Shown here: positions 50,279 to 62,932 of the stretch, one piece after another | How the letters are laid out: the number at the start of each line of letters is the position of its first letter | Numbering within the stretch: position 1 is the stretch's first letter | Assembly (NCBI GenBank): GCA_947652605.1 | Contig: OX393579.1 | Coordinates: 3,658,001 to 3,722,000 of the forward strand | Source: Elmis aenea | Lineage: Eukaryota > Arthropoda > Insecta > Coleoptera > Elmidae | Direction of reading: 5' to 3' | Length of the DNA stretch: 64,000 nucleotides | Program-made: the position numbers and the translations under genes | Notes under the pieces: model-generated | Seen by the model: the letters and a program-made list of their open reading frames with translations, nothing else | What the model was told of the DNA's origin: nothing | The model's database searches: none

Positions 50279-53200
50279 GAGCTGGTTTTAATTTTTAATA
50301 ATTTCCTAAAAATACCGTGCTTTAGTTAATAAATATGTTCCTTGAGCGACTATTTCTAAACAATTTTAATTATTGATTTGTATATCACAGGAACAGTTTA
50401 TCCATCGCCTCTTTACATGAATACAATTGTTTTGCATATGTCTTTCAATGAGCTGGTTTTAATTTTTAATAATCTCCTAAAAATACCGTGCTTTAGTTAA
50501 TACATATGTTCCTTGAGCGACTATTTCTAAACAATTTTAATTATTGATTTGTATATCACAGGAACAGTTTATCCATCGCCTCTTTACATGAATACAATTG
50601 TTTTGCATATGTCTTTCAATGAGCTGGTTTTAATTTTTAATAATTTCCTAAAAATACCGTGCTTTAGTTAATACATATGTTCCTTGAGCGACTATTTCTA
50701 AACAATTTTAATTATTGATTTGTATATCACAGGAACAGTTTATCCATCGCCTCTTTACATGAATACAATTGTTTTGCATATGTCTTTCAATGAGCTGGTT
50801 TTAATTTTTAATAATTTCCTAAAAATACCGTGCTTTAGTTAATACATATGTTCCTTGAGCGACTATTTTGAAACAATTTTAATTATTGATTTGTATATCA
50901 CAGGAACAGTTTATCCATCGCCTCTTTACATGAATACAATTGTTTTGCATATGTCTTTCAATGAGCTGGTTTTAATTTTTAATAATTTCCTAAAAATACC
51001 GTGCTTTAGTTAATACATATGTTCCTTGAGCGACTATTTTTAAACAATTTTAATTATTGATTTGTATATCACAGGACAAGTTTATCCTTCGCATCTTTAC
51101 ATGAATACAATTGTTTTGCATATGTCTTTCAATGAGCTGGTTTTAATTTTTAATAATTTCTTAAAAATACCGTGCTTTAGTTAATACATATGTTCCTTGA
51201 GCGACTATTTCTAAACAATTTTAATTATTGATTTGTATATCACAGGAACAGTTTATCCATCGCCTCTTTACATGAATACAATTGTTTTGCATATGTCTTT
51301 CACTGAGCTGGTTTTAATTTTTAATAATTTCCTAAAAATACCGTGCTTTAGTTAATAAATATGTTCCTTGAGCGACTATTTCTAAACAATTTTAATTATT
51401 GATTTGTATATCACAGGAACAGTTTATCCATCGCCTCTTTACATGAATACAATTGTTTTGCATATGTCTTTCGATGAGCTGGTTTTAATTTTTAATAATT
51501 TCCTAAAAATACCGTGCTTTAGTTAATACATATGTTCCTTGAGCGTCTATTTCTAAACAATTTTAATTATTGATTTGTATATCACAGGAACAGTTTATCC
51601 ATCGCCTCTTTACAAGAATGCAATTGTTTCGCATATGTCTTTCAATGAGCTGGTTTTAATTTTTAATAATTTCCTAAAAATACCGTGCTTTAGTTAATAA
51701 ATATGTTCCTTGAGCGACTATTTCGAAACAATTTTAATTATTGATTTGTATATCACAGGAACAGTTTATCCTTCGCATCTTTACATGAAAAAAATTGTTT
51801 TGCATATGTCTTTCAATGAGCTGGTTTTAATTTTTAATAATTTCCTAAAAATACCGTGCTTTAGTTAATACATATGTTCCTTGAGCGACTATTTCGAAAC
51901 AATTTTAATTATTGATTTGTATATCACAGGAACAGTTTATCCTTCGCATCTTTACATGAAAAAAATTGTTTTGCATATGTCTTTCAATGAGTTGGTTTTA
52001 ATTTTTAATAATTTCCTAAAAATACCGTGCTTTAGTTAAAACATATGTTCCTTGAGCGACTATTTCGAAACAATTTTAATTATTGATTTGTATATCACAG
52101 AAACAGTTTATCCATCGCCTCTTTACATGAATACAATTGTTTTGCATATGTCTTTCAATGAGCTGGTTTTAATTTTTAATAATTTCCTAAAAATACCGTG
52201 CTTTAGTTAATACATATGTTCCTTAAGCGACTATTTCGAAACAATTTCAATTATTGATTTGTATATCACAGAAACAGTTTATCCATCGCCTCTTTACATG
52301 AATACAATTGTTTTGCATATGTCTTTCAATGAGCTGGTTTTAATTTTTAATGATTTCCTAAAAATACCGTGCTTTAGTTAATACATATGTTCCTTGAGCG
52401 ACTATTTCTAAACAATTTTAATTATTGATTTGTATATCACAGGAACAGTTTATCCATCGCTTCTTTACATGAATACAATTGTTTTGCATATGTCTTTTAA
52501 TGAGCTGGTTTTAATTTTTAATAATTTCCTAAAAATACCGTGCTTTAGTTAATACATATATTCCTTGAGCGACTATTTCTGAACAATTTTAATTATTGAT
52601 TTGTATATCACAGGAACAGTTTATCCATCGCCTCTTTACATGAATACAATTGTTTTGCATATGTCTTTCAAAGAGCTGGTTTTAATTTTTAATAATTTCC
52701 TAAAAATACCGTGCTTTAGTTAATACATATGTTCCTTAAGCGACTATTTCGAAACAATTTCAATTATTGATTTGTATATCACTGGAACAGTTTATCCATC
52801 GCCTCTTTACATGAATACAATTGTTTTGCATATGTCTTTCAATGAGCTGGTTTTAATTTTTAATGATTTCCAAAAAATACCGTGCTTTAGTTCATACATA
52901 TGTTCCTTGAGCGACTATTTCGAAACAATTTTAATTATTGATTTGTATATCACAGAAACAGTTTATCCATCGCCTCTTTACATGAATACAATTGTTTTGC
53001 ATATGTCTTTCAATGAGCTGGTTTTAATTTTTAATAATCTCCTAAAAATACCGTGCTTTAGTTAATACATATGTTCCTTGAGCGACTATTTCTAAACAAT
53101 TTTAATTATTGATTTGTATATCACAGGAACAGTTTATCCATCGCCTCTTTACATGAATACAATTGTTTTGCATATGTCTTTCAATGAGCTGGTTTTAATT

Positions 53201-56200
53201 TTTAATAATTTCCTAAAAATACCGTGCTTTAGTTAATACATATGTTCCTTGAGCGACTATTTCTAAACAATTTTAATTATTGATTTGTATATCACAGGAA
53301 CAGTTTATCCATCGCCTCTTTACATGAATACAATTGTTTTGCATATGTCTTTCGATGAGCTGGTTTTAATTTTTAATAATTTCCTAAAAATACCGTGCTT
53401 TAGTTAATACATATGTTCCTTGAGCGTCTATTTCTAAACAATTTTAATTATTGATTTGTATATCACAGGAACAGTTTATCCATCGCCTCTTTACATGAAT
53501 GCAATTGTTTCGCATATGTCTTTCAATAAGCTGGTTTTAATTTTTAATGATTTCCAAAAAATACCGTGCTTTAGTTCATACATATGTTCCTTGAGCGACT
53601 ATTTCGAAACAATTTTAATTATTGATTTGTATATCACAGAAACAGTTTATCCATCGCCTCTTTACATGAATACAATTGTTTTGCATATGTCTTTCAATGA
53701 GCTGGTTTTAATTTTTAATAATTTCCTAAAAATACCGTGCTTTAGTTAATACATATATTCCTTGAGCGACTATTTCGAAACAATTTTAATTATTGATTTG
53801 TATATCACAGGAACAGTTTATCCTTCGCATCTTTACATGAAAAAAATTGTTTTGCATATGTCTTTCAATGAGCTGGTTTTAATTTTTAATAATTTCCTAA
53901 AAATACCGTGCTTTAGTTAATACATATGTTCCTTGAGCGACTATTTCGAAACAATTTTAATTATTGATTTGTATATCACAGGAACAGTTTATCCTTCGCA
54001 TCTTTACATGAAAAAAATTGTTTTGCATATGTCTTTCAATGAGCTGGTTTTAATTTTTAATAATTTCCTAAAAATACCGTGCTTTAGTTAATACATATGT
54101 TCCTTGGGCGACTATTTCTAAACAATTTTAATTATTGATTGGTATGTCACAGGAACAGTTTATCCATCGCCTCTTTACATGAATACAATTGTTTTGCATA
54201 TGTCTTTCAATGAGCTGGTTTTAATTTTTAATAATTTCCTAAAAATACCGTGCTTTAGTTAATACATATGTTCCTTGAGCGACTATTTCTAAACAATTTT
54301 AATTATTGATTTGTATATCACAGGAACAGTTTATCCATCGCCTCTTTACATGAATACAATTGTTTTGCATATGTCTTTCAATGAGCTGGTTTTAATTTTT
54401 AATAATTTCCTAAAAATACCGTGCTTTAGTTAATACATATGTTCCTTGAGCGACTATTTCTAAACAATTTTAATTATTGATTTGTATATCACAGGAACAG
54501 TTTATCCATCGCCTCTTTACATGAATACAATTGTTTTGCATATGTCTTTTAATGAGCTGGTTTTAATTTTTAATAATTTCCTAAAAATACCGTGCTTTAG
54601 TTAATACATATGTTCCTTGAGCGACTATTTCTAAACAATTTTAATTATTGATTTGTATATCACAGGAACAGTTTATCCATCGCCTCTTTACATGAATACA
54701 ATTGTTTTGCATATGTCTTTCAATGAGCTGGTTTTAATTTTTAATAATTTCCTAAAAATACCGTGCTTTAGTTAATACATATGTTCCTTGAGCGACTATT
54801 TCGAAACAATTTTAATTATTGATTTGTATATCACAGAAACAGTTTATCCATCGCCTCTTTACATGAATACAATTGTTTTGCATATGTCTTTCAATGAGCT
54901 GGTTTTAATTTTTAATAATTTTCTAAAAATACCGTGCTTCAGTTAATACATATGTTCCTTGAGCGACTATTTCGAAACAAATTCAATTATTGATTTGTAT
55001 ATCACAGGAACAGTTTATCCATCGCCTCTTTACATGAATACAATTGTTTTGCATATGTCTTTCAATGAGCTGGTTTTAATTTTTAATAATTTCCTAAAAA
55101 TACCGTGCTTTAGTTAATACATATGTTCCTTAAGCGACTATTTCGAAACAATTTTAATTATTGATTTGTATATTACAGGAACAGTTTATCCATCGCCTCT
55201 TTACATGAATGCAATGGTTTCGCATATGTCTTTCAATAAGCTGGTTTTAATTTTTAATAATTTCCTAAAAATACCGTGCTTTAGTTAATACATATATTCC
55301 TTGAGCGACTATTTCGAAACAATTTTAATTATTGATTTGTATATCACAGGAACAGTTTATCCTTCGCATCTTTACATGAAAAAAATTGTTTTGCATATGT
55401 CTTTCAATGAGCTGGTTTTAATTTTTAATAATTTCCTAAAAATACCGGGTTTTAGTTAATACATATGTTCCTTGAGCGACTATTTCGAAACAATTTTAAT
55501 TATTGATTTGTATATCACAGGAACAGTTTATCCTTCGCATCTTTACATGAAAAAAATTGTTTTGCATATGTCTTTCAATGAGCTGGTTTTAATTTTTAAT
55601 AATTTCCTAAAAATACCGTGCTTTAGTTAATACATATGTTCCTTGAGCGACTATTTCGAAACAATTTTAATTATTGATTTGTATATCACAGGAACAGTTT
55701 ATCCATCGCCTCTTTACATGAATACAATTGTTTTGCATATGTCTTTCAATGAGCTGGTTTTAATTTTTAATAATTTCCTAAAAATACCGTGCTTTAGTTA
55801 ATACATATGTTCCTTGAGCGACTATTTCTAAACAATTTTAATTATTGATTTGTATATCACAGGAACAGTTTATCCATCGCCTCTTTACATGAATACAATT
55901 GTTTTGCATATGTCTTTCAATGAGCTGGTTTTAATTTTTAATAATTTCCTAAAAATACCGTGCTTTAGTTAATACATATGTTCCTTGAGCGACTATTTCG
56001 AAACAATTTTAATTATTGATTTGTATATCACAGGAACAGTTTATCCATCGCCTCTTTACATGAATACAATTGTTTTGCATATGTCTTTCAATGAGCTGGT
56101 TTTAATTTTTAATAATTTCCTAAAAATACCGTGCTTTAGTTAATACATATGTTCCTTGAGCGACTATTTCGAAACAATTTTAATTATTGATTTGTATATC

Positions 56201-58144
56201 ACAGGAACAGTTTATCCATCGCCTCTTTACATGAATACAATTGTTTTGCATATGTCTTTCAATGAGCTGGTTTTAATTTTTAATAATTTCCTAAAAATAC
56301 CGTGCTTTAGTTAATACATATGTTCCTTGAACGACTATTTCGAAACAACTTTAATTATTGATTTGTATATCACAGAAACAGTTTATCCATCGCCTCTTTA
56401 CATGAATACAATTGTTTTGCATATGTCTTTCAATAAGCTGGTTTTAATTTTTAATAATTTCCTAAAAATACCGTGCTTCAGTTAATACATATGTTCCTTG
56501 AGCGACTATTTCGAAACAAATTCAATTATTGATTTGTATATCACAGGAACAGTTTATCCATTGCCTCTTTACATGAATACAATTGTTTTGCATATGTCTT
56601 TCAATGAGCTGGTTTTAATTTTTAATAATTTCCTAAAAATACCGTGCTTTAGTTAATACATATGTTCCTTAAGCGACTATTTCGAAACAATTTTAATTAT
56701 TGATTTGTATATTACAGGAACAGTTTATCTATCGCCTCTTTACATGAATACAATTGTTTTGCATATGTCTTTCAATGAGCTGGTTTTAATTTTTAATAAT
56801 TTCCTAAAAATACCGTGCTTTAGTTAATACATATGTTCCTTGAGCGACTATTTCGAAACAATTTTAATTATTGATTTGTATATCACAGGAACAGTTTATC
56901 CATCGCCTCTTTACATGAATACAATTGTTTTGCATATGTCTTTTAATGAGCTGGTTTTAATTTTTAATAATTTCCTAAAAATACCGTGCTTTAGTTAATA
57001 CATATGTTCCTTGAGCGACTATTTCGAAACAATTTTAATTATTGATTTGTATATCACTGGAACAGTTTATCCATCGCTTTTTTACATGAATACAATTGTT
57101 TTGCATATGTCTTTCAATGAGCTGGTTTTAATTTTTAATAATTTCCTAAAAATACCGTGTTTTAGTTAATACATATGTTCCTTGAGCGACTATTTCTAAA
57201 CAATTTTAATTATTGATTTGTATATCAAAGGAACAGTTTATCCATCGCCTTTTTACATGAATACAATTGTTTTGCATATGTCTTTCAAAGAGCTGGTTTT
57301 AATTTTTAATAATTTCCTAAAAATACCGTGCTTTAGTTAATACATATGTTCCTTGAGCGACTATTTCGTAACAATTTTAATTATTGATTTTTATATCACA
57401 GGAACAGTTTATCCATTGCCTCTTAACATGAATACAATTGTTTTGCATATGTCTTTCAATGAGCTGGTTTTAATTTTTAATAATTTCCTAAAAATACCGT
57501 GCTTTAGTTAATACATATGTTCCTTGAGCGACTATTTCGAAACAATTTTAATTATTGATTTGTATATCACAGGAACAGTTTATCCATCGCCTCTTTACAT
57601 GAATACAATTGTTTTGCATATGTCTTTCAATGAGCTGGTTTTAATTTTTAATAATTTCCTAAAAATACCATGCTTTAGTTAATACATATGTTCCTTGAGC
57701 GACTATTTCGAAACAATTTCAATTATTGATTTGTATATCACAGGAACAGTTTATCCATCGCCTCTTTACATGAATACAATTGTTTTGCATATGTCTTTCA
57801 ATGAGCTGGTTTTAATTTTTAATAATTTCCTAAAAATACCGTGCTTTAGTTAATACATATGTTCCTTGAGCGATTATTTCTGAACAATTTTAATTATTGA
57901 TTTGTATATCACAGGAACAGTTTATCCATCGCCTCTTTACATGAATACAATTGTTTTGCATATGTCTTTCAATGAGCTGGTTTTAATTTTTAATGATTTC
58001 CTAAAAATACCGTGCTTTAGTTAATACATATGTTCCTTGAGCGACTATTTCGAAACAATTTTAATTATTGATTTGTTTATCACAGGAACAGTTTATCCAT
58101 CGCCTCTTTACATGAATACAACTGTTTTGCATATGTCTTTCAAT
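50279..58144 (+). repeat. 45-monomer HOR, copy B (46 monomers)
   Basis: Second copy of 42,584-50,278. The offset is 7,695 through ccattgcc (48,863 and 56,558) and 7,866 afterwards (cgtaac at 49,501 and 57,367; aactg at 50,254 and 58,120), because this copy keeps the monomer at about 56,606-56,776 that copy A lost. By eye the two copies differ at about a dozen or more scattered bases, far fewer than neighbouring monomers differ from each other. Private changes here include cactgag at 51,301, cgggtttta at about 55,446 and gtttatcac at about 58,076. Confidence 0.92.
52160..53014 (+). repeat. Marker module in 45-monomer copy B
   Basis: This module lies exactly 7,695 bases after the one at 44,465. 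It differs by aatgatttcc for aataatttcc near 52,350 and lacks the private gaatataattg and gttttcattttt changes seen at about 45,120 and 45,155, so those arose in copy A after duplication. Confidence 0.85.
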
Positions 58145-59683
58145 GAGCTGGTTTTAATTTTTAATAATTTCCTAAAAATACCGTGCTTTAGTTAATACAT
58201 ATGTTCCTTGAGCGACTATTTCGAAACAATTTCAATTATTGATTTGTATATCACAGGAACAGTTTATCCATCGCCTCTTTACATGAATACAATTGTTTTG
58301 CATATGTCTTTCAATGAGCTGGTTTTAATTTTTAATAATTTCCTAAAAATACCGTGCTTTAGTTAATACATATGTTCCTTGAGCGACTATTTCTGAACAA
58401 TTTTAATTATTGATTTGTATATCACAGGAACAGTTTATCCATCGCCTCTTTACATGAATACAATTGTTTTGCATATGTCTTTCAATGAGCTGGTTTTAAT
58501 TTTTAATAATTTCCTAAAAATACCGTGCTTTAGTTAATACATATGTTCCTTGGGCGACTATTTCTAAACAATTTTAATTATTGATTGGTATGTCACAGGA
58601 ACAGTTTATCCATCGCCTCTTTACATGAATACAATTGTTTTGCATATGTCTTTCAATGAGCTGGTTTTAATTTTTAATAATTTCCTAAAAATACCGTGCT
58701 TTAGTTAATACATATGTTCCTTGAGCGACTATTTCGAAACAATTTTAATTATTGATTTTTATATCACAGAAACAGTTTATCCATCGCCTCTTTACATGAA
58801 TACAATTGTTTTGCATATGTCTTTCAATGAGCTGGTTTTAATTTTTAATAATTTTCTAAAAATGCCGTGCTTTAGTTAATACATATGTTCCTTGAGCGAC
58901 TATTTCGAAACAATTTTAATTATTGATTTGTATATCACAGAAACAGTTTATCCATCGCCTCTTTACATGAATACAATTGTTTTGCATATGTCTTTCAATG
59001 AGCTGGTTTTAATTTTTAATGATTTCCCAAAAATACCGTGCTTTAGTTAATACATATGTTCCTTGAGCGACTATTTCTAAACAATTTTAATTATTGATTT
59101 GTATATCACAGGAACAGTTTATCCATCGCCTGTTTACATGAATACAATTGTTTTGCATATATCTTTCAATGAGCTGGTTTTAATTTTTAATAATTTCCTA
59201 AAAATACCGTGCTTTAGTTAATACATATGTTCCTTGAGCGACTATTTCTAAACAATTTTAATTATTGATTTGTATATCACAGGAACAGTTTATCCATCGC
59301 CTCTTTACATAAATACAATTGTTTTGCATATGTCTTTCAATGAGCTGGTTTTAATTTTTAATAATTTCCTAAAAATACCGTGCTTTAGTTAATACATATG
59401 TTCCTTGAGCGACTATTTCTAAACAATTTTATTTATTGATTTGTATATCACAGGAACAGTTTATCCATCGCCTCTTTACATGAATACAATTGTTTTGCAT
59501 ATGTCTTTCAATGAGCTGGTTTTAATTTTTAATAATTTCCTAAAAATACCGTGCTTTAGTTAATACATATGTTCCTTGAGCGACTATTTCGAAACAATTT
59601 TAATTATTGATTTGTATATCACAGGAACAGTTTATCCATCGCCTCTTTACATGAATACAATTGTTTTGCATATATCTTTCAAT
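58145..59683 (+). repeat. Bridge segment related to 21.5-22.9 kb
   Basis: Monomer order matches 21,547 onward at an offset of 36,598 (214 x 171 + 4): cgaaacaatttc, ctgaac, then cttgggcgac with gattggtatgtc (58,553, against cttgggtgac near 21,955). It then drops to an offset of 36,085 because this copy has fewer gatttttat/cagaaac monomers and because the monomer at 59,000 fuses the left part of the 22,744 type (aatgatttcccaaaa) to the right part of the 22,915 type (cgcctgttt, catatatc). Confidence 0.82.
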
Positions 59684-62600
59684 GAGCTGGTTTTAATTTT
59701 TAATAATTTCCTAAAAATACCGTGCTTTAGTTAATACATATGTTCCTTGAGCGACTATTTCGAAACAATTTTAATTATTGATTTGTATATCACAGAAACA
59801 GTTTATCCATCGTCTCTTTACATGAATACAATTGTATTGCATATGTCTTTCAATGAGCTGGTTTTAATTTTTAATAATTTCCTAAAAATACCGTGCTTTA
59901 GTTAATACATATGTTCCTTGAGCGACTATTTCGAAACAATTTTAATTATTGATTTGTATATCACAGGACAAGTTTATCCTTCGCATCTTTACATGAATAC
60001 AGTTGTTTTGCATATGTCTTTCAATGAGCTGGTTTTAATTTTTAATAATTTCCTAAAAATACCGTGCTTTAGTTAATACATATGTTCCTTGAGCGACTAT
60101 TTTGAAACAATTTTAATTATTGATTTGTATATCACAGGAACAGTTTATCCATCGCCTCTTTATATGAATACAATTGTTTTGCATATGTCTTTCAATGAGC
60201 TGGTTTTAATTTTTAATAATTTCCTAAAAATACCGTGCTTTAGTTAATACATATGTTCCTTGAGCGACTATTTCTAAACAATTTTAATTATTGATTGGTA
60301 TATCACAGGAACAGTTTATCCATCGCCTCTTTACATGAATACAATTGTTTTGCATATATCTTTCAATGAGCTGGTTTTAATTTTTAATAATTTCCTAAAA
60401 ATACCGTGCTTTAGTTAATACATATGTTCCTTGAGCGACTATTTCGAAACAATTTTAATTATTGATTTGTATATCACAGAAACAGTTTATCCATCGCCTC
60501 TTTACATGAATACAATTGTTTTGCATATGTCTTTCAATGAGCTGGTTTTAATTTTTAATAATTTCCTAAAAATACCGTGCTTTAGTTAATACATATGTTC
60601 CTTGAGCGACTATTTTTAAACAATTTTAATTATTGATTTGTATATCACAGGACAAGTTTATCCTTCGCATCTTTACATGAATACAATTGTTTTGCATATG
60701 TCTTTCAATGAGCTGGTTTTAATTTTTAATTATTTCCTAAAAATACCGTGCTTTAGTTAATACATATGTTCCTTGAGCGACTATTTCTAAACAATTTTAA
60801 TTATTGATTTGTATATCACAGGAACAGTTTATCCATCGCCTCTTTACATGAATACAATTGTTTTGCATATGTCTTTCAATGAGCTGGTTTTAATTTTTAA
60901 TAATTTCTTAAAAATACCGTGCTTTAGTTAATACATATGTTTCTTGAGCGACTATTTCTAAACAATTTTAATTATTGATTTGTATATCACAGGAACAGTT
61001 TATCCATCGCCTCTTTACATGAATACAATTGTTTTGCATATGTCTTTCAATGAGCTGGTTTTAATTTTTAATAATTTCCTAAAAATACCGTGCTTTAGTT
61101 AATACATATGTTCCTTGAGCGACTATTTCGAAACAATTTTAATTATAGATTTGTATATCACAGGAACAGTTTATCCATCGCCTCTTTACATGAATACAAT
61201 TGTTTTGCATATGTCTTTCAATGAGCTGGTTTTAATTTTTAATAATTTTCTAAAAATACCGTGCTTTAGTTAATACATATGTTCCTTGAGCGACTATTTC
61301 GAAACAATTTTAATTATTGATTTGTATATTACAGGAACAGTTTATCTATCGCCTCTTTACATGTATACAATTGTTTTGCATATGTCTTTCAAAGAGCTGG
61401 TTTTAATTTTTAATAATTTCCTAAAAATACCGTGCTTTAGTTAATACATATGTTCCTTGAGCGACTATTTCGAAACAATTTTAATTATTGATTTGTATAT
61501 CACAGGAACAGTTTATCCATCGCCTCTTTACATGAATACAATTGTTTTGCATATGTCTTTCAATGAGCTGGTTTTAATTTTTAATAATTTCCTAAAAATA
61601 CCGTGCTTTAGTTAATACATATGTTCCTTAAGCGACTATTTCGAAACAATTTCAATTATTGATTTGTATATCACAGAAACAGTTTATCCATCGCCTCTTT
61701 ACATGAATACAATTGTTTTGCATATGTCTTTCAATGAGCTGGTTTTAATTTTTAATAATTTCCTAAAAATACCGTGCTTTAGTTAATACATATGTTCCTT
61801 GAGCGACTATTTCTAAACAATTTTAATTATTGATTTGTATATCACAGGAACAGTTTATCCATCGCTTCTTTACATGAATACAATAGTTTTGCATATGTCT
61901 TTCAATGAGCTGGTTTTAATTTTTAATAATTTCCTAAAAATACCGTGCTTTAGTTAATACATATATTCCTTGAGCGACTATTTCTGAACAATTTTAATTA
62001 TTGATTTGTATATCACAGGAACAGTTTATCCATCGCCTCTTTACATGAATACAATTGTTTTGCATATGTCTTTCAAAGAGCTGGTTTTAATTTTTAATAT
62101 ATTCCTAAAAATACCGTGCTTTAGTTAATACATATGTTCCTTAAGCGACTATTTCGAAACAATTTCAATTATTGATTTGTATATCACTGGAACAGTTTAT
62201 CCATCGCCTCTTTACATGAATACAATTGTTTTGCATATGTCTTTCAATGAGCTGGTTTTAATTTTTAATGATTTCCAAAAAATACCGTGCTTTAGTTCAT
62301 ACATATGTTCCTTGAGCGACTATTTCGAAACAATTTTAATTATTGATTTGTATATCACAGAAACAGTTTATCCATCGCCTCTTTACATGAATACAATTGT
62401 TTTGCATATGTCTTTCAATGAGCTGGTTTTAATTTTTAATAATTTCCTAAAAATACCGTGCTTTAGTTAATACATATGTTCCTTGAGCGACTATTTCTAA
62501 ACAATTTTAATTATTGATTTGTATATCACAGGAACAGTTTATCCATCGCCTCTTTACATGAATACAATTGTTTTGCATATGTCTTTCAATGAGCTGGTTT

Positions 62601-62932
62601 TAATTTTTAATAATTTCCTAAAAATACAGTGCTTTAGTTAATACATATGTTCCTTGAGCGACTATTTCTAAACAATTTTAATTATTGATTTGTATATGAC
62701 AGGAACAGTTTATCCATCGCCTTTTTACATGAATACAATTGTTTTGCATATGTCTTTCAATGAGCTGGTTTTAATTTTTAATAATGTCTTAAAAATACCG
62801 TGCTTTAGTTAATACATATGTTCCTTGAGCGACTATTTCGAAACAATTTTAATTATTGATTTGTATATCACAGGAACAGTTTATCCATCGCCTCTTTACA
62901 TGAATACAATTGTTTTGCATATGTCTTTCAAT
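59684..62932 (+). repeat. 19-monomer HOR (3,249 bp), copy A
   Basis: The unit starts with the rare cgtctcttt and tgtattgc monomer, then ggacaag, ttttgaaac with tatatg, gattggtatatc with catatatc, cagaaac, tttttaaac with ggacaag, an atgtttcttgag monomer (60,937), tatagattt, tctatcg with catgtatac, the marker module at 61,565-62,419, cagtgc with tatgacagg, and aatgtctta. gtctcttt at 59,812 and 63,061 sets the period at 3,249. Monomers 3 to 10 follow the same order as the 10-monomer unit at 7,012. Confidence 0.88.
61565..62419 (+). repeat. Marker module, last copy in the window
   Basis: Ttaagcg with cagaaac, ctaaac with cgcttc, catatattcc with ctgaac, ttaagcg with cactgg, then gttcatac. Private changes are acaatagttttgc at about 61,880 and aatatattcc at about 62,096. 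A 97-codon open frame at 62,177-62,470 has the same origin as the others. Confidence 0.85.

Noticed and set aside
2566..52160. An ancestral 45-monomer period inferred from marker-module intervals of 45, 90 and 45
   Set aside because: The first interval includes two local duplications (8 and 10 monomers) and the second includes the 34-monomer duplication, so removing these destroys the pattern. Only the 42,584-58,144 pair is a true 45-monomer repeat.
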